From Paenibacillus pabuli (GTDB lineage: Bacteria; Bacillota; Bacilli; Paenibacillales; Paenibacillaceae): DNA of 64,000 nucleotides. A program made the position numbers and the translations under genes. Positions within the stretch are counted from its first letter, which is position 1. Each line of letters opens with the position of its first letter. The notes below the pieces were generated by a model. It had not been told where the DNA came from and made no database searches. It saw only the letters and a list, made by a program, of their open reading frames with translations. The stretch covers positions 2,170,001-2,234,000 of the forward strand of contig NZ_JBDOIO010000003.1 of the NCBI RefSeq assembly GCF_039831995.1. The letters are read 5' to 3'. This document shows, piece after piece, positions 7,647 through 16,490 of this stretch.

Positions 7647-9584
7647 TCAAAATTTGCGGATGAAGCGGTATACGATCAGGCTGTGCATCATCAAACGCAT
7701 ATCCGGGTGAGAGGCGAGCTCAGGCCGTGGATGCGGAATGTTTTTAAGCGCTGATTGTATTCGTTCGGTGTTTAATATGCCGGCTACACGACTATCAGAA
7801 CAAAGCGCCTGCACTTCTGCGGTAAAAGCGTCCCAATCAGGGATCATCCGATGCAGCCAATCCGCGGGCTGTATGCCCCGAACACGTTGATTGAGTCTTA
7901 CCTTATCAGGCAATTCTGGTGAGGTTGCACGCCGGATTAGGGAGCGATCTGTTCCCTTGCTGACATACTGTTCGATGGGTACCGACAGGCAAAATTGAAT
8001 GACGCGGGCGTCACTGGTGGGATCACGCTCCCATGCCCGGTAACGCAAGGAACATTTGGTAGCTACAGCTCCATTCTTGTTCGCAATGGCCAAATTGTTG
8101 AACTTCTCCGCTCTTACTTTCAACGCATCTGCTCTAGCGCCTCCCTGAAGCATAACCGATGATCCGAGTCGCTCAAGTACCCCTGTTCTGCTCGCAAATT
8201 CCGGATGAATGAGTTGGTTGGTCGCGACATTGGCCGCCCCTTTCGAGGCATTATGGAAACGTTCCGGATAGGCTTTTTGTGCGGTAATGCGAGCAATTCT
8301 TGAAAATTTCATTCCCGTTCGCTGAGAATATTGTCTCATCTCCTGCAGCATCAGGAGCCAGCGCCCGCGTTTCATCAGACTGGCGTAGTAGTCCAGTGCA
8401 GGTCCCCATGAAATGGTGAAATTTCCCCGGGCTCCGGTGAGCAGTACCCCTGCATCCTGCTGACTTGCCTTTTCGTAAAACCCCCGGATCCAGAATGAAT
8501 TTTCGAAATACTTATATGGCATTTCCATCATGTCCAGCCAAGTATCTATCTCACTAAAAGGACTCCTGCCTTCGAAATCCAGATAGTTCTCCGATATATT
8601 TCCGATATGATCCACTGTGGAGCGAATGAAAGGTCGTTCATCAGCCAGCAGCGTTTTGGAAGTATAATCCGTAAAATCAGACACAGGCACGTAGCTGTAC
8701 GCATTCAGCCTTTTCCCCTGGCTGCGCAAGGATCCCGAAGCAAAACCGACAACAGCACCCGAATCCAGTCCACCGCTTAATGCGGCGGCTACCTGCCGAT
8801 GGGTTCGCAAGCGGGCACTGACCGCCTGAGAGAATACATCACGAAATGCTTCAACGTATTCCCCATCGGATTTGAGAAGCAGCGGCTCCACTTCGTCCCA
8901 GCGATGATACTGCTTCAGTTCCACTTTGAAAGTGGATGCTCGGAAGACCAGGGTATGTGCAGGGGGTAATTGGTTCACTCCACGATATGCTGTCATGTGG
9001 ATATCTGCTGAGCCATGCATTTCCGGGATGGCCAGAAATTCGGATAACCAGGTCTCATTCAAATCCTTGGTTACCCCTTCGAGATCAAGCAAAGGGCCAA
9101 TTAGTGTGCAAAATGAGAAACGCTTGCCGTCATGCCGGTAATACAACGTTCTCATGCCGGTAATATCCCTCGCTGCAAACAGTATCCGTTTGCGGTCGTC
9201 CCAGATTGCAAAAGCAAAGTCCCCAATCAGCTTGCTCGCTGCCTGTTCACCCCATTGCTGATAGGCTCTCAAAATCAGTTCACTGTCCGATAGGACAGAC
9301 AACTGGCTTCTGGAGATGAATAACTGATCAGCGAGTTGTTCCCGGTTATCCAAAATAGCATCTGCGGTAATCGTAAGACCACTGACCTCATCAACCAGAG
9401 GCAGCTGCTCGTTGACTGATTCGGGTGTGATCCACTGGGCATGACAACTCAGGAATGCCTGGTTCCCTTTCCAAACCCCCGTTGTATCCGCCGGAATATG
9501 TCCTAGGCTTGCGTACAGGCGCCAGCTATCTTCCCAAAACGCTTCCTGACCATCGGCATGAACAATTCCCGCTATGGCACTCAT
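7647..9584 (-). CDS. Lasso cyclase C (asparagine synthetase homologue)
   Basis: Adenylates the side-chain carboxylate of the ring Asp and forms the isopeptide bond to the freed N-terminus. The 645-residue protein keeps the two-domain layout of AsnB: an N-terminal glutamine-amidotransferase-like domain (about 1-200) and the ATP pyrophosphatase domain with SGGLDS (270-275). The residue after Met is Ser, not the Cys2 nucleophile of active glutaminases, as expected for lasso cyclases, which do not use glutamine. The start is ATG 9584: it overlaps the sulfotransferase stop as ATGA, and GGAGG lies upstream. The reading to 9623 adds 13 residues the family lacks. The precursor gene follows 55 bases later. 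Confidence 0.92.
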   Translation of the reverse strand: MSAIAGIVHADGQEAFWEDSWRLYASLGHIPADTTGVWKGNQAFLSCHAQWITPESVNEQLPLVDEVSGLTITADAILDNREQLADQLFISRSQLSVLSDSELILRAYQQWGEQAASKLIGDFAFAIWDDRKRILFAARDITGMRTLYYRHDGKRFSFCTLIGPLLDLEGVTKDLNETWLSEFLAIPEMHGSADIHMTAYRGVNQLPPAHTLVFRASTFKVELKQYHRWDEVEPLLLKSDGEYVEAFRDVFSQAVSARLRTHRQVAAALSGGLDSGAVVGFASGSLRSQGKRLNAYSYVPVSDFTDYTSKTLLADERPFIRSTVDHIGNISENYLDFEGRSPFSEIDTWLDMMEMPYKYFENSFWIRGFYEKASQQDAGVLLTGARGNFTISWGPALDYYASLMKRGRWLLMLQEMRQYSQRTGMKFSRIARITAQKAYPERFHNASKGAANVATNQLIHPEFASRTGVLERLGSSVMLQGGARADALKVRAEKFNNLAIANKNGAVATKCSLRYRAWERDPTSDARVIQFCLSVPIEQYVSKGTDRSLIRRATSPELPDKVRLNQRVRGIQPADWLHRMIPDWDAFTAEVQALCSDSRVAGILNTERIQSALKNIPHPRPELASHPDMRLMMHSLIVYRFIRKF

Positions 9585-10831
9585 GACTTTCCTCCCCGAA
9601 GTATCTTGCGCTGGGATGCCCATGCACTGATTTGGTTTCCGAATGGGATCCAGGATTTAATTCGCTGAAGCTTGCTATGAGCAGTAGCCAGCTGCTTCTT
9701 CAATCGTTCCTGCTCACTGTATCCTCGCTCCAAGCGGTTGTCTGCTGCACGGAGTGCAGCTTCCAGTTGTCTAATTGTGGCAAGCGCAGCTAAGGTGGGA
9801 TCTGTATTGGACTCCGAAGGATGGGCTGCTACACTTGTTGATGGGGCTCCCTGTATGCAGTAATGCGGTTGCCATCTGCAGCCCGTTGCTTCCGCAAACT
9901 GACGGCTAAGTCGTTCAATGACTTCCTGATCCGGGGCTGCTTCATAACGGACTCCTGTCCATTGTTCCGCCTCTTGCAGCTGCTCAGAGTAACCCATACG
10001 ATGGAACACGTCTGCCCCCAGAACACGGCAATATGTTTCGACTTCCGTTGTATCCAGTATTCTTTTCCAGTTGTTAACAGAATTTTTGTGTGCTTCTTGA
10101 TGCGTGGACAAGAACGGGTCTCCGACCCCCATACTGTAGAACATGTTGGATTTCGAACTATCCGCATGAAGGCCATATTGCTCCATGCCTTCCTCATATC
10201 CAACGCCGAGAAACTCACATAACTTTTCGACTTCTTCTTTAGGCTTGGAGACTAGCTGTTCATAACGAAGCTCATGTGCATTTGCATGCTTTACTGCGAA
10301 ATAATCATTTAAGCGAAGCAAGCCGAGCGTAAGATCAACGGCTTTCATATTCAGATGTGGGCTTTCCAGACTGCTGACCAGATTAAACCCTTCTCCTTGG
10401 TTTCGATTAACTTTCTTGTAGGAAGCTGCGATGGAGAGTGGATTACGCTGAAGGTGGATACGCTTGGACTCTGGAAAAAGTCGATCCAGCCATTCGAGCA
10501 TATAGTAATAACGCGGAGATTTATCGACAACGAAATCTGCTGCATTTCCCTGCAGAAATCCGTTATATATTTCAAGAGCAAAGCTCCTGCATGCCTTTTC
10601 ATATACATCATCTGAGACCATGGCACTATAAAATTGACGAATAATGGGGCTTCCTCCATAAGGACGAGCATCCGCTTTTGACAGATCCACCAGGTTCATC
10701 AGAAACCACATTTCCTGTGTTGCAAATATACGGCTGTGGTTCTGCAGCATGACGGTGGATAGTGAGCTTCCACTACGAGGGACACAGAGTAAAAAGACAA
10801 GACCGTTACCTTGAACATCTACCACCGGCAT
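9581..10831 (-). CDS. PAPS-dependent sulfotransferase of the lasso cluster
   Basis: First gene of the lasso operon, 416 residues. The 5'-phosphosulfate loop is PRSGSS (18-23), with VDKSPR near 102-107 and the 3'-phosphate-binding RNPLSIAASY (129-138), so the PAPS site looks complete. It would transfer sulfate from PAPS to a hydroxyl, most likely in the lasso peptide. Tyr19 of the core, flanked by Asp, resembles an acidic tyrosine sulfation site (inference). An unusual C-terminal extension (about 335-400) is heptad-like and charged, a likely coiled coil that could dock on another enzyme. GGAGG lies only about two bases from the ATG; GTG at 10825 (third codon) has better spacing and may be the real start. 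The cyclase start overlaps its stop. Confidence 0.85.
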   Translation of the reverse strand: MPVVDVQGNGLVFLLCVPRSGSSLSTVMLQNHSRIFATQEMWFLMNLVDLSKADARPYGGSPIIRQFYSAMVSDDVYEKACRSFALEIYNGFLQGNAADFVVDKSPRYYYMLEWLDRLFPESKRIHLQRNPLSIAASYKKVNRNQGEGFNLVSSLESPHLNMKAVDLTLGLLRLNDYFAVKHANAHELRYEQLVSKPKEEVEKLCEFLGVGYEEGMEQYGLHADSSKSNMFYSMGVGDPFLSTHQEAHKNSVNNWKRILDTTEVETYCRVLGADVFHRMGYSEQLQEAEQWTGVRYEAAPDQEVIERLSRQFAEATGCRWQPHYCIQGAPSTSVAAHPSESNTDPTLAALATIRQLEAALRAADNRLERGYSEQERLKKQLATAHSKLQRIKSWIPFGNQISAWASQRKILRGGKS

Positions 10832-10968
10832 CCCCTCCTCTGTCCGAATATAATGAGCATGCAGTTGGTCATCGAATTCTCATCCTTTTTTTGACGAAAC
10901 AGAAGATGTACCATCTCGATTCTATGATGTTTCGACATCTTTCAGATACGGTGTGTATTCATAGTTTT
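10832..10968 (-). other. 5' untranslated leader of the lasso operon
   Basis: About 130 bases of AT-rich sequence separate the predicted promoter from the first gene. It can fold: CGAAACA near 10935-10929 pairs with TGTTTCG near 10901-10895, with an inner AGATG/CATCT stem. No known riboswitch class was recognised and no open frame with a ribosome binding site is present. Confidence 0.4.
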
Positions 10969-10997
10969 ACTCTATGATACAAAATGTATCATGTCAA
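10969..10997 (-). promoter_or_regulatory. Predicted lasso operon promoter with palindromic operator in the spacer
   Basis: On the minus strand TTGACA (10997-10992) and TAGAGT (10974-10969) are separated by exactly 17 bases. The spacer and its edges form a perfect inverted repeat, ATGATACA-AAA-TGTATCAT as read on the plus strand (10974-10992). A repressor bound there would block RNA polymerase. No regulator gene is adjacent, so the binding protein is unknown. Confidence 0.7.
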
Positions 10998-11115
10998 TCT
11001 TTTATTTTCACTTTTTCATAATTTCCTTTCCCGTTCTCTCTATTCTCTCCACCCTCAACTCAGCACTCCATACTTATTCCACTGTCCCTCCCAAATATGA
11101 CTGTGCACAAACATG

Positions 11116-11154
11116 AAAAAACTCCGAATCTGTTTCTGATGAACAGATCCGGAG
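11116..11154 (-). terminator. Terminator of the MFS transporter gene
   Basis: On the minus strand CTCCGGATCTGTTC pairs with AAACAGATTCGGAG and is followed by six T (11121-11116). It lies about 50 bases after the stop of the gene at 11202. Confidence 0.85.
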
Positions 11155-11201
11155 CAGCTATTTGTTTATTATTTATTTTTCCGAAAAGGTTTGTGACCTA
11201 T

Positions 11202-12539
11202 TTATCCACTATGGCTTGTACCCACTCCAGAAGAAGGTACAATCGAGTCCGAAATACGGCTGGCTTCCCGATCGGCCTCAAGCGCATCGTTCATGCCTTG
11301 CCCCACTTTTACTGTCATTAGAACGGCCATACCTGCGAGGAAGAAAAAGAGCAGGGAAAGGATGCCCCATCGGCTTGAGCCCGTAATCTGACCCACCCAG
11401 CCAAAAACAAAAGGACCGAAAATGGATGAAAATTTGCCTGTGATGTTCACAAAGCCAAAATACTCCCCTGTTCTGCCCGAAGGCATCAGGTTGCTGAACA
11501 ATGAACGCGCAGTCGATTGACTGACACCTTGCACTACGCCAACCAATCCAGCAAGCATGTAAAAATGGATGGCTTCCGTCATAAAATATCCGAGTACGAC
11601 AATACATACGTAGATGGACAGACTTAACATCAATACCTGCTTCGCCCCCCAGCGCTGCGCCCATGCCCCCAGCAGCAAGGTGCAAGGGAAACCGATAAAT
11701 TGGGTGAGCAGCAGCGCAAGCATCAGATCGGCTGTCCCGATGCCAATACTTGTACCATAGATCGTCGCCATGAGGATGATCGTATTAATCCCGTCATTGA
11801 AAAACCAAAAAGCCACCAGCATTCGAATCAACTGGGGAAAGCGCAGCATTTGGCGAAAAGTTTGGCGCAGTCTCCGTATCCCTACCTCTGCGTATCCCTT
11901 CCACGATCCAGGCATGTCCGGTGCCGCAGGACGACGGGGAGCATGACGGAACAGCGGGATGGAGAATAACAGCCACCAAAGCGCTACAGAAATAAAGGCG
12001 AGTCTGGTACCTGCCAGCGTACTTCCCATGCCGAACCATTCAGGCTGCTGAATCATGAGCATGTTGACCGCCAGCAGTAATCCACCGCCAATGTAACCAT
12101 ACGCATACCCTTTGGATGAAATCATCTCCCTGCGGTCCGCAGACACCAGATCAGGCAGCATTGCATCATAGAAGGTATTCCCGCCTGCAAATCCTATGGT
12201 CGAGATCACAAGCAAGGCGGAGGCCAGCAGCCAGTCCCCTTCCCCAACCGTGCTGAAGCCAAGTGTTGCAATCATTCCCGTGATAGCAAATACGCGTAGA
12301 AAATCCCCTTTACGGCCAGACAGATCCGACAACGCTCCCAGCAGCGGGGTTAACAAGGCCACACATAACATCCCGACCGAGTGTGTATAGGCCAGGTAAG
12401 ATGCCGCTGTGTCGGCATCCAGCGTTGCCGCAGCTACCGAAGCATAGAAGACGGGAAGTACGGCGGCCAGTACCGTGGTCGCGTATGCAGAATTGGCCCA
12501 GTCGTACATAATCCAAGCTTTAACGGCCCGTTTATCCAA
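11202..12539 (-). CDS. MFS transporter, UMF1/Atg22-like family
   Basis: A polytopic membrane protein of about 445 residues with twelve likely membrane helices. The opening DKRAVKAWIMYDWANSAYAT is the hallmark of the UMF1 (Atg22-like) family, and GALSDLSGRKG (after the second helix) is the MFS loop 2-3 motif. Substrates of bacterial members are not generally known; amino acid or drug efflux have been proposed for relatives. I place the start at TTG 12539 because AAGGAAGGA lies six bases upstream and the product then begins at the conserved DKRAVKAW. ATG 12563 has a poor site. It is separated from the lasso operon by its own terminator and about 370 bases, so I do not count it as part of that cluster. 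Confidence 0.82.
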   Translation of the reverse strand: MDKRAVKAWIMYDWANSAYATTVLAAVLPVFYASVAAATLDADTAASYLAYTHSVGMLCVALLTPLLGALSDLSGRKGDFLRVFAITGMIATLGFSTVGEGDWLLASALLVISTIGFAGGNTFYDAMLPDLVSADRREMISSKGYAYGYIGGGLLLAVNMLMIQQPEWFGMGSTLAGTRLAFISVALWWLLFSIPLFRHAPRRPAAPDMPGSWKGYAEVGIRRLRQTFRQMLRFPQLIRMLVAFWFFNDGINTIILMATIYGTSIGIGTADLMLALLLTQFIGFPCTLLLGAWAQRWGAKQVLMLSLSIYVCIVVLGYFMTEAIHFYMLAGLVGVVQGVSQSTARSLFSNLMPSGRTGEYFGFVNITGKFSSIFGPFVFGWVGQITGSSRWGILSLLFFFLAGMAVLMTVKVGQGMNDALEADREASRISDSIVPSSGVGTSHSG

Positions 12540-12800
12540 GTAAGATCCTTCCTTTTCCTGCATTCCCGACAGAATGCCAATTCATTGCCTGTACTTATTG
12601 TAAGGGAAGTTTGTCATACTTGTTCATCGTTTCTGTAAAAAAGTTCGGGTTGCAACAGGCATTTCGAGCTGTATCCGAAAACTCGGTTACGTAAATTGTA
12701 TCATTTTATCTCCTCTCGCATCACATATCGTCCCCGCCCGTGAATATACTTAATTACCGACAGGCCAAACTGTGCCGCGTAATCAATGGGGGGTGCCTAC

Positions 12801-13967
12801 ATGTCAAATTCACACCAGCCTTACTCGTTCGTCGTATCAAAGGAAGACTGGTCGCTTCACCGCAAAGGGTACCAGGACCAGCAGCGCCATCAGCAAAAGG
12901 TTAAAGATGTCATTAAGCAAAATCTGCCTGATCTGATTACGGAAGAAAACATTATCATGTCTGATGGACAACAAATCATCAAGGTACCGATCCGCAGTCT
13001 GGATGAGTACCGTTTTGTGTATAACTACCAGAAGCAAAAACATGTCGGTCAAGGTGACGGTGACAGTCAGGTCGGAGATGTCATTGGTCGTGATCCTGCC
13101 TCACAAAAACCGGGTAAGGGCGAAAAAGCCGGAGATCAGCCTGGTCATGATATCGTAGAAGCCGAAGTCAGCATTGAGGAACTGGAAGATATGCTATTCT
13201 CTGAACTGGAGCTTCCGGATCTGAAGCAGAAAGACAAGGATCAGATTGAAACACACACGGTGGTGTTCAACGATATCCGCAAAAAAGGCATGCAGTCCAA
13301 CATCGACAAGAAACGAACCATCCTTGAAAATCTTCGGCGCAATGCCACAACCGGGAATCCCGGTATTCACCATATCAGTCCGGATGATCTGCGTTACAAG
13401 ACATGGGAAGACAAAATTATTCCGCAGTCCAACGCCGTCATTATCGCCATGATGGATACTTCCGGGTCTATGGGTTCTTTTGAAAAATACTGCGCTCGCA
13501 GTTTCTTCTTCTGGATGACGCGTTTTCTGCGCCGCCAGTACGAGAAGGTTGAAATTGTGTTTCTGGCTCATCACACCGAAGCCAAAGAAGTGACGGAAGA
13601 AGAATTTTTCACACGCGGCGAGAGCGGAGGAACGATCTGCTCCTCTGTATATATGAAGGCTCTTGATATCATCGATCGGCGTTACCCTCCTTCCAGTTAC
13701 AACATCTATCCGTTTCACTTCTCGGATGGGGATAATCTCACCTCGGATAACGAACGTTGCGTGAAACTGATTGGTGAATTGATGAAGCGCAGCAACATGT
13801 TTGGATATGGAGAGGTCAATCAATATAACCGCAGCAGCACATTAATGTCGGCTTACCGTCATATTAAGATGGATCAGTTTATGTACTATGTGATCAAAGA
13901 AAAGGGCGAAGTGTACAAAGCTTTGCGCAGCTTTTTCCAGAAACGGGAAGGAGGCAGCGTAAGATGA
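12801..13967 (+). CDS. yhbH: YhbH-family sporulation/stress protein (UPF0229, VWA-like)
   Basis: A 388-residue protein with the YhbH layout: an N-terminal R-K-G-Y-x-D-x-x-R-H segment, a charged low-complexity linker rich in G, D, K and Q (about 85-120), and a C-terminal von Willebrand A-like half with the metal-site motif MMDTSGSMG followed by W-M-T-R-F-L-R-x-x-Y. In Bacillus, YhbH belongs to the PrkA-YhbH-SpoVR group needed for normal sporulation. The ATG at 12801 has GGGGGG seven bases upstream; the ATG at 12786 is too early. It overlaps spoVR by four bases (ATGA), so the two form an operon. PrkA, the usual partner, is encoded at 20711-22606 on the other strand. Confidence 0.9.
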   Translation: MSNSHQPYSFVVSKEDWSLHRKGYQDQQRHQQKVKDVIKQNLPDLITEENIIMSDGQQIIKVPIRSLDEYRFVYNYQKQKHVGQGDGDSQVGDVIGRDPASQKPGKGEKAGDQPGHDIVEAEVSIEELEDMLFSELELPDLKQKDKDQIETHTVVFNDIRKKGMQSNIDKKRTILENLRRNATTGNPGIHHISPDDLRYKTWEDKIIPQSNAVIIAMMDTSGSMGSFEKYCARSFFFWMTRFLRRQYEKVEIVFLAHHTEAKEVTEEEFFTRGESGGTICSSVYMKALDIIDRRYPPSSYNIYPFHFSDGDNLTSDNERCVKLIGELMKRSNMFGYGEVNQYNRSSTLMSAYRHIKMDQFMYYVIKEKGEVYKALRSFFQKREGGSVR

Positions 13968-15400
13968 CAGATGAAATCCGCGACCTTGAATACGCCATTG
14001 CCGAGATTATGGAGATTGCCGATGGATTCGGCCTGGATTATTATCCGATGCGTTACGAGATCTGTCCTTCAGACATCATTTATACCTTCGGAGCCTACGG
14101 GATGCCAACCCGGTTCAGTCACTGGAGCTTTGGCAAAACGTTCCACAAGATGAAGATGCAGTATGATTTTGGCCTCAGTAAAATTTATGAGCTCGTCATT
14201 AACTCCAACCCTTGCTACGCTTTCCTGCTGGATGGCAATTCCCTGATTCAGAACAAGTTGATCGTGGCACACGTGCTCGCACACTGTGACTTCTTCAAAA
14301 ATAATGCCCGTTTCTCCAAATCGAACCGCAATATGGTCGAAAGCATGGCCGCCACGGCGGACCGGATCAGCAACTACGAAATGGAGTATGGAACCGAAGC
14401 AGTTGAGTCATTTATTGATGCCGTAATCGCCATTCAGGAACATGTAGACCCTCAACTCATCAAACCCCGTCATTTGGACAAACAACGTTATATGGAGATG
14501 AAAATACGGGAGCAGCGTGGTGAAAAGGCACCACGTCCAGAAGGACGATATGACGACTTATGGGCGCTTGACGATATGCAGAAAGAGGAAACTCCATCCG
14601 AAGGAATACAGGTTCATCACTTCCCACCCGAACCGGAAAAGGACATCATGTGGTTTATTCAGGAGTTCTCGGAAGTGCTGACCGATTGGCAGCGGGATAT
14701 TATGAGTATGATGCGTGAAGAAATGTTGTATTTCTGGCCGCAGATGGAAACCAAGATTATGAACGAAGGCTGGGCTTCCTACTGGCATCAACGCATTATA
14801 CGCGAGCTGGACCTGAGTAGTGAGGATACCATTGAATTTGCCAAATTGAACTCTTCCGTGGTACAGCCGTCCAAGCAAAGTTTGAATCCGTATTATTTGG
14901 GGCTTAAAATTTTTGAAGATATTGAACGCCGCTGGGATCATCCATCCAGGGAAGAACAGGAGCGTTGGGGCCGCAAACCCGGTCAGGGCCGCGCCAAAAT
15001 GTTCGAAGTCCGGGAATTCGATTCCGACACCTCGTTCATCCGAAATTACATGACGAAGCAGCTGACTGAAGATCTGGACCTCTATGTGTTCGAGAAAAAA
15101 GGCCCGGACTGGAAAATCACCGACAAGTCCTGGGAAAACATACGTGATCAACTTGTATTTTCACGCATTAACGGAGGATCTCCGTATCTGGTCGTTCAGG
15201 ACGCCGATTACCTGCGGACAGGGGAGCTTGTGCTGAAGCACCAGTATGAAGGCATTGAGCTGGACCTGAAATATATGGAGCGCACCCTCCCTTATCTGTA
15301 CCGGCTCTGGGGACGAACCGTGCATGTCGAGACACGCGTCGAGGATAAACCCATCTGGTTTACGTATGACGGCAAGAAGCACCATCGCAAATTCATGTAA
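13964..15400 (+). CDS. spoVR: SpoVR family protein (spore cortex)
   Basis: 478 residues, full length for the family. The N-terminal part contains Y-P-M-R-Y-E-I-C-P and the conserved G-x-P-x-R-F-x-H-W-S-F-G-K block (about 45-60), then the NSNPCYAFL and [13 protein letters not shown] segments seen in SpoVR proteins. SpoVR is required for proper cortex formation in Bacillus subtilis; its biochemical activity is not known. The start overlaps the yhbH stop (GAAGGAGG upstream), implying translational coupling. It is followed by a strong shared terminator. Confidence 0.93.
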   Translation: MTDEIRDLEYAIAEIMEIADGFGLDYYPMRYEICPSDIIYTFGAYGMPTRFSHWSFGKTFHKMKMQYDFGLSKIYELVINSNPCYAFLLDGNSLIQNKLIVAHVLAHCDFFKNNARFSKSNRNMVESMAATADRISNYEMEYGTEAVESFIDAVIAIQEHVDPQLIKPRHLDKQRYMEMKIREQRGEKAPRPEGRYDDLWALDDMQKEETPSEGIQVHHFPPEPEKDIMWFIQEFSEVLTDWQRDIMSMMREEMLYFWPQMETKIMNEGWASYWHQRIIRELDLSSEDTIEFAKLNSSVVQPSKQSLNPYYLGLKIFEDIERRWDHPSREEQERWGRKPGQGRAKMFEVREFDSDTSFIRNYMTKQLTEDLDLYVFEKKGPDWKITDKSWENIRDQLVFSRINGGSPYLVVQDADYLRTGELVLKHQYEGIELDLKYMERTLPYLYRLWGRTVHVETRVEDKPIWFTYDGKKHHRKFM

Positions 15401-15423
15401 GTTTCTTCTATATAAATGGAGAC

Positions 15424-15468
15424 AAAAAAAGCGGCAAGTCCCTGGCAGATGGCGGGGACTTGCCGCTT
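15424..15468. terminator. Bidirectional terminator between spoVR and the EAL gene
   Basis: AGCGGCAAGTCCC (15430-15442) pairs with GGGACTTGCCGCT (15455-15467). The seven-A tract at 15424-15430 gives a U tract on the minus strand. Confidence 0.88.
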
Positions 15469-15485
15469 GGCATGTTCAATCTTAC

Positions 15486-16469
15486 TTATCCAAGAATGAT
15501 GGGATTTCCCGGCAGGCGCAGCGGAACAAAGAAATCATGTTCTACTTCACTTGCTGGCAGCGGACGGCTGAAGTAGTATCCCTGGATTTCCCGGCAGTCG
15601 TTCTGCATCAGAATATCCAGCTGTCCTTTGGTCTCAATGCCTTCAGCAATAACGTCCATCTTCAGATTCTGTGCCATGGTGATGATCGTCGCCACGATCG
15701 CCTGGTCACTCTGGTTCTCGGTGATGTCTGTAACAAACGAACGGTCGATCTTCAGCTTATGAATCGGAAAATGCTTCAGGTAACTCAGCGAGCTGTACCC
15801 TGTACCGAAATCATCTAGACTAATCTTGACTCCAAGTGAAGTAAGCTCATTCAGGATACCTGTCGAGACGGTGGCATCCATCATCATGCTTTCCGTAATT
15901 TCAAGTTCCAGATAGCGGGCTTCCAGTCCTGTCTCCGCCAGAGCATTCTGAACCTGCTCCACGAGATTAGACTGATGAAACTGCTGGCTGGACAGGTTTA
16001 CCGATACCGGAATCAACGGACCGCCGCTGGCATGCCATTGTTTCATCTGTCTGCAGGCTTCCCGCAGCGTCCAGTTCCCAATGTCATAGATGATACCCGT
16101 TTCTTCGGCAATGGGGATGAACACATTTGGTGCCAAAATCCCTTTGTGCGGATGCTTCCAGCGAATCAGGGCTTCCACGCCGATCATCCGGCTATCCACC
16201 GTGCGAATCTGCGGCTGGTAATACAGGAGCAATTCATTGCGTTCAAGCGCTTTGCGCAGATACCCCTCCAGCTCAATCCGCTCATACAATTCGGAATCCA
16301 GTTGTGTAGTATAAAATTGAAATCCGTTCTTTCCATTTTTCTTCACTTCGTACATGGCGGTATCTGCATGCTTCAACAGGGCATCCACTTCCGTTCCATG
16401 CTCCGGGTACATGGCAATACCGATACTGGCGGTAACATAAAAATCATTCTCTTTTAACCGGTACGGCAA
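15486..16469 (-). pseudogene. GGDEF C-terminus plus EAL domain, separated from its upstream half by one in-frame stop
   Basis: This is the downstream half of the gene at 16491-17966, in the same frame. After the TAA at 16493-16491 the reading continues QIVEAIQLPYRLKEN, then TASIGIAMYP and H-A-D-T-A-M-Y (the end of a GGDEF domain). A complete EAL phosphodiesterase domain follows: EALIRW, the N-x-S-S-Q-Q-F block, ELEITES, DDFGTGYSSLSYL and K-I-D-R-S-F-V. All metal and catalytic motifs look intact, so the half is well preserved. The only candidate start is a TTG (16469) with no ribosome binding site. It is therefore probably not translated on its own unless the stop is read through or is a sequence error. 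Confidence 0.75.
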
Positions 16470-16490
16470 TTGGATGGCTTCAACAATCTG

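Noticed and set aside
11202..12539. MFS transporter as a lasso immunity or export gene
   Set aside because: It belongs to the UMF1 family, has its own terminator, and is separated from the operon promoter by about 240 bases after its own transcript end. The cluster already has an ABC exporter.
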